From NCBI GenBank assembly GCA_910588215.1, contig CAJUQJ010000006.1, positions 62,001-126,000 on the forward strand: a stretch of 64,000 nt of DNA, in the 5' to 3' direction. A program made the position numbers and the translations under genes. The notes beneath the pieces were generated by a model. That model ran no database searches. It was given only the letters and a program-made list of their open reading frames with translations, and had not been told where the DNA came from. The stretch comes from an uncultured Lachnospiraceae bacterium (lineage in GTDB: Bacteria; Bacillota; Clostridia; Lachnospirales; Lachnospiraceae). Below are positions 63,858 to 64,000 of the stretch, piece by piece (within the stretch, counting starts at the first letter, position 1; each line of letters starts with the position of its first letter).

Positions 63858-64000
63858 TCACTTCCTGAACACTGACTGTCTGGCGCCATGCATCTTGTCG
63901 TGGTGTTTCAGCACATCATTCACCGCATCCATTCGCAGCCCTGCATCGATGAAATCGCAATACTTACAGAAAGGATAGTTGTGCCGGCCATCCCTCACCG
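63858..64000 (-). CDS. C-terminus of an unidentified protein (partial)
   Basis: A minus-strand frame is open from the window edge to a TGA at 63858-63860, giving at least 46 residues. It contains NYPFCKYCDF, a possible CxxC metal or disulfide pair, and ends in a basic KHHDKMHG...RK tail. It is too short to assign. Confidence 0.45.
   Translation of the reverse strand, partial: VRDGRHNYPFCKYCDFIDAGLRMDAVNDVLKHHDKMHGARQSVFRK

Noticed and set aside
1..64000. tRNA, rRNA, prophage or transposase genes
   Set aside because: No cloverleaf-like sequence, rRNA signature, integrase or transposase motif was found on either strand by inspection.

Overview
The window reads as chromosomal DNA of a Gram-positive gut-type Clostridia, most likely family Lachnospiraceae. 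This is inferred from the Shine-Dalgarno-led genes, the mid-range base composition, and families typical of that group: an L-fucose isomerase-like protein with a DUF4867 partner, an LCP ligase, DUF6077 and membrane-anchored GH25 proteins. No rRNA, tRNA, CRISPR array, phage or transposase gene was found.

Layout. 1-1600 holds the tail of a membrane protein and a Cys/Trp-free, FliD-like duplicated protein. 1680-9622 is a sugar locus: xylulokinase, a large polytopic membrane protein, DUF4867 and an isomerase on the minus strand, with a divergent LacI regulator. 9702-16964 holds a carbamate-kinase variant, two MATE transporters, a divergent signal peptidase II, a decayed GH20 glycosidase and an AAA-ATPase/PD-(D/E)XK protein. 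17325-24797 holds an S8 protease, a long ClpX-like ATPase, an HtrA-type protease and GlmS.

24872-50647 is a large surface-polysaccharide cluster, all on the minus strand. It contains an LCP ligase, a polyprenyl-phosphate sugar-1-phosphate transferase, five GT2 proteins, a phosphohexomutase, a methyltransferase/kinase-like fusion, a Wzm/Wzt-type ABC exporter whose ATPase has a C-terminal carbohydrate-binding-type extension, RmlC, RmlA and RmlB, and two membrane-anchored GH25 proteins. The parts suggest a glycan started on a lipid carrier, extended by multidomain GT2 enzymes, capped by the fusion protein, exported by the ABC system and attached to the wall by LCP. RmlD is absent from the window.

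50648-64000 continues the envelope theme: a zinc-ribbon protein, SGNH proteins, an MBOAT/DltD-like O-acylation pair, a DUF6077 membrane protein split by one in-frame TAG, a UGM-like flavoprotein, a flippase-like membrane protein, a permuted NlpC/P60-like protein, another GT2 and an SGNH lipoprotein.

The main unexplained layer is intergenic. At least three families of palindromic repeats recur across the window: (R1) a 103-bp MITE-like element with four copies, one of which supplies the stop codon of the ClpX-like gene; (R2) elements bounded by a GTAAC-x-x-TTCA inverted repeat, one flanked by a perfect 9-bp direct repeat; (R3) an element found once in the probable 5' leader of the initiating sugar transferase and once between two GT genes.
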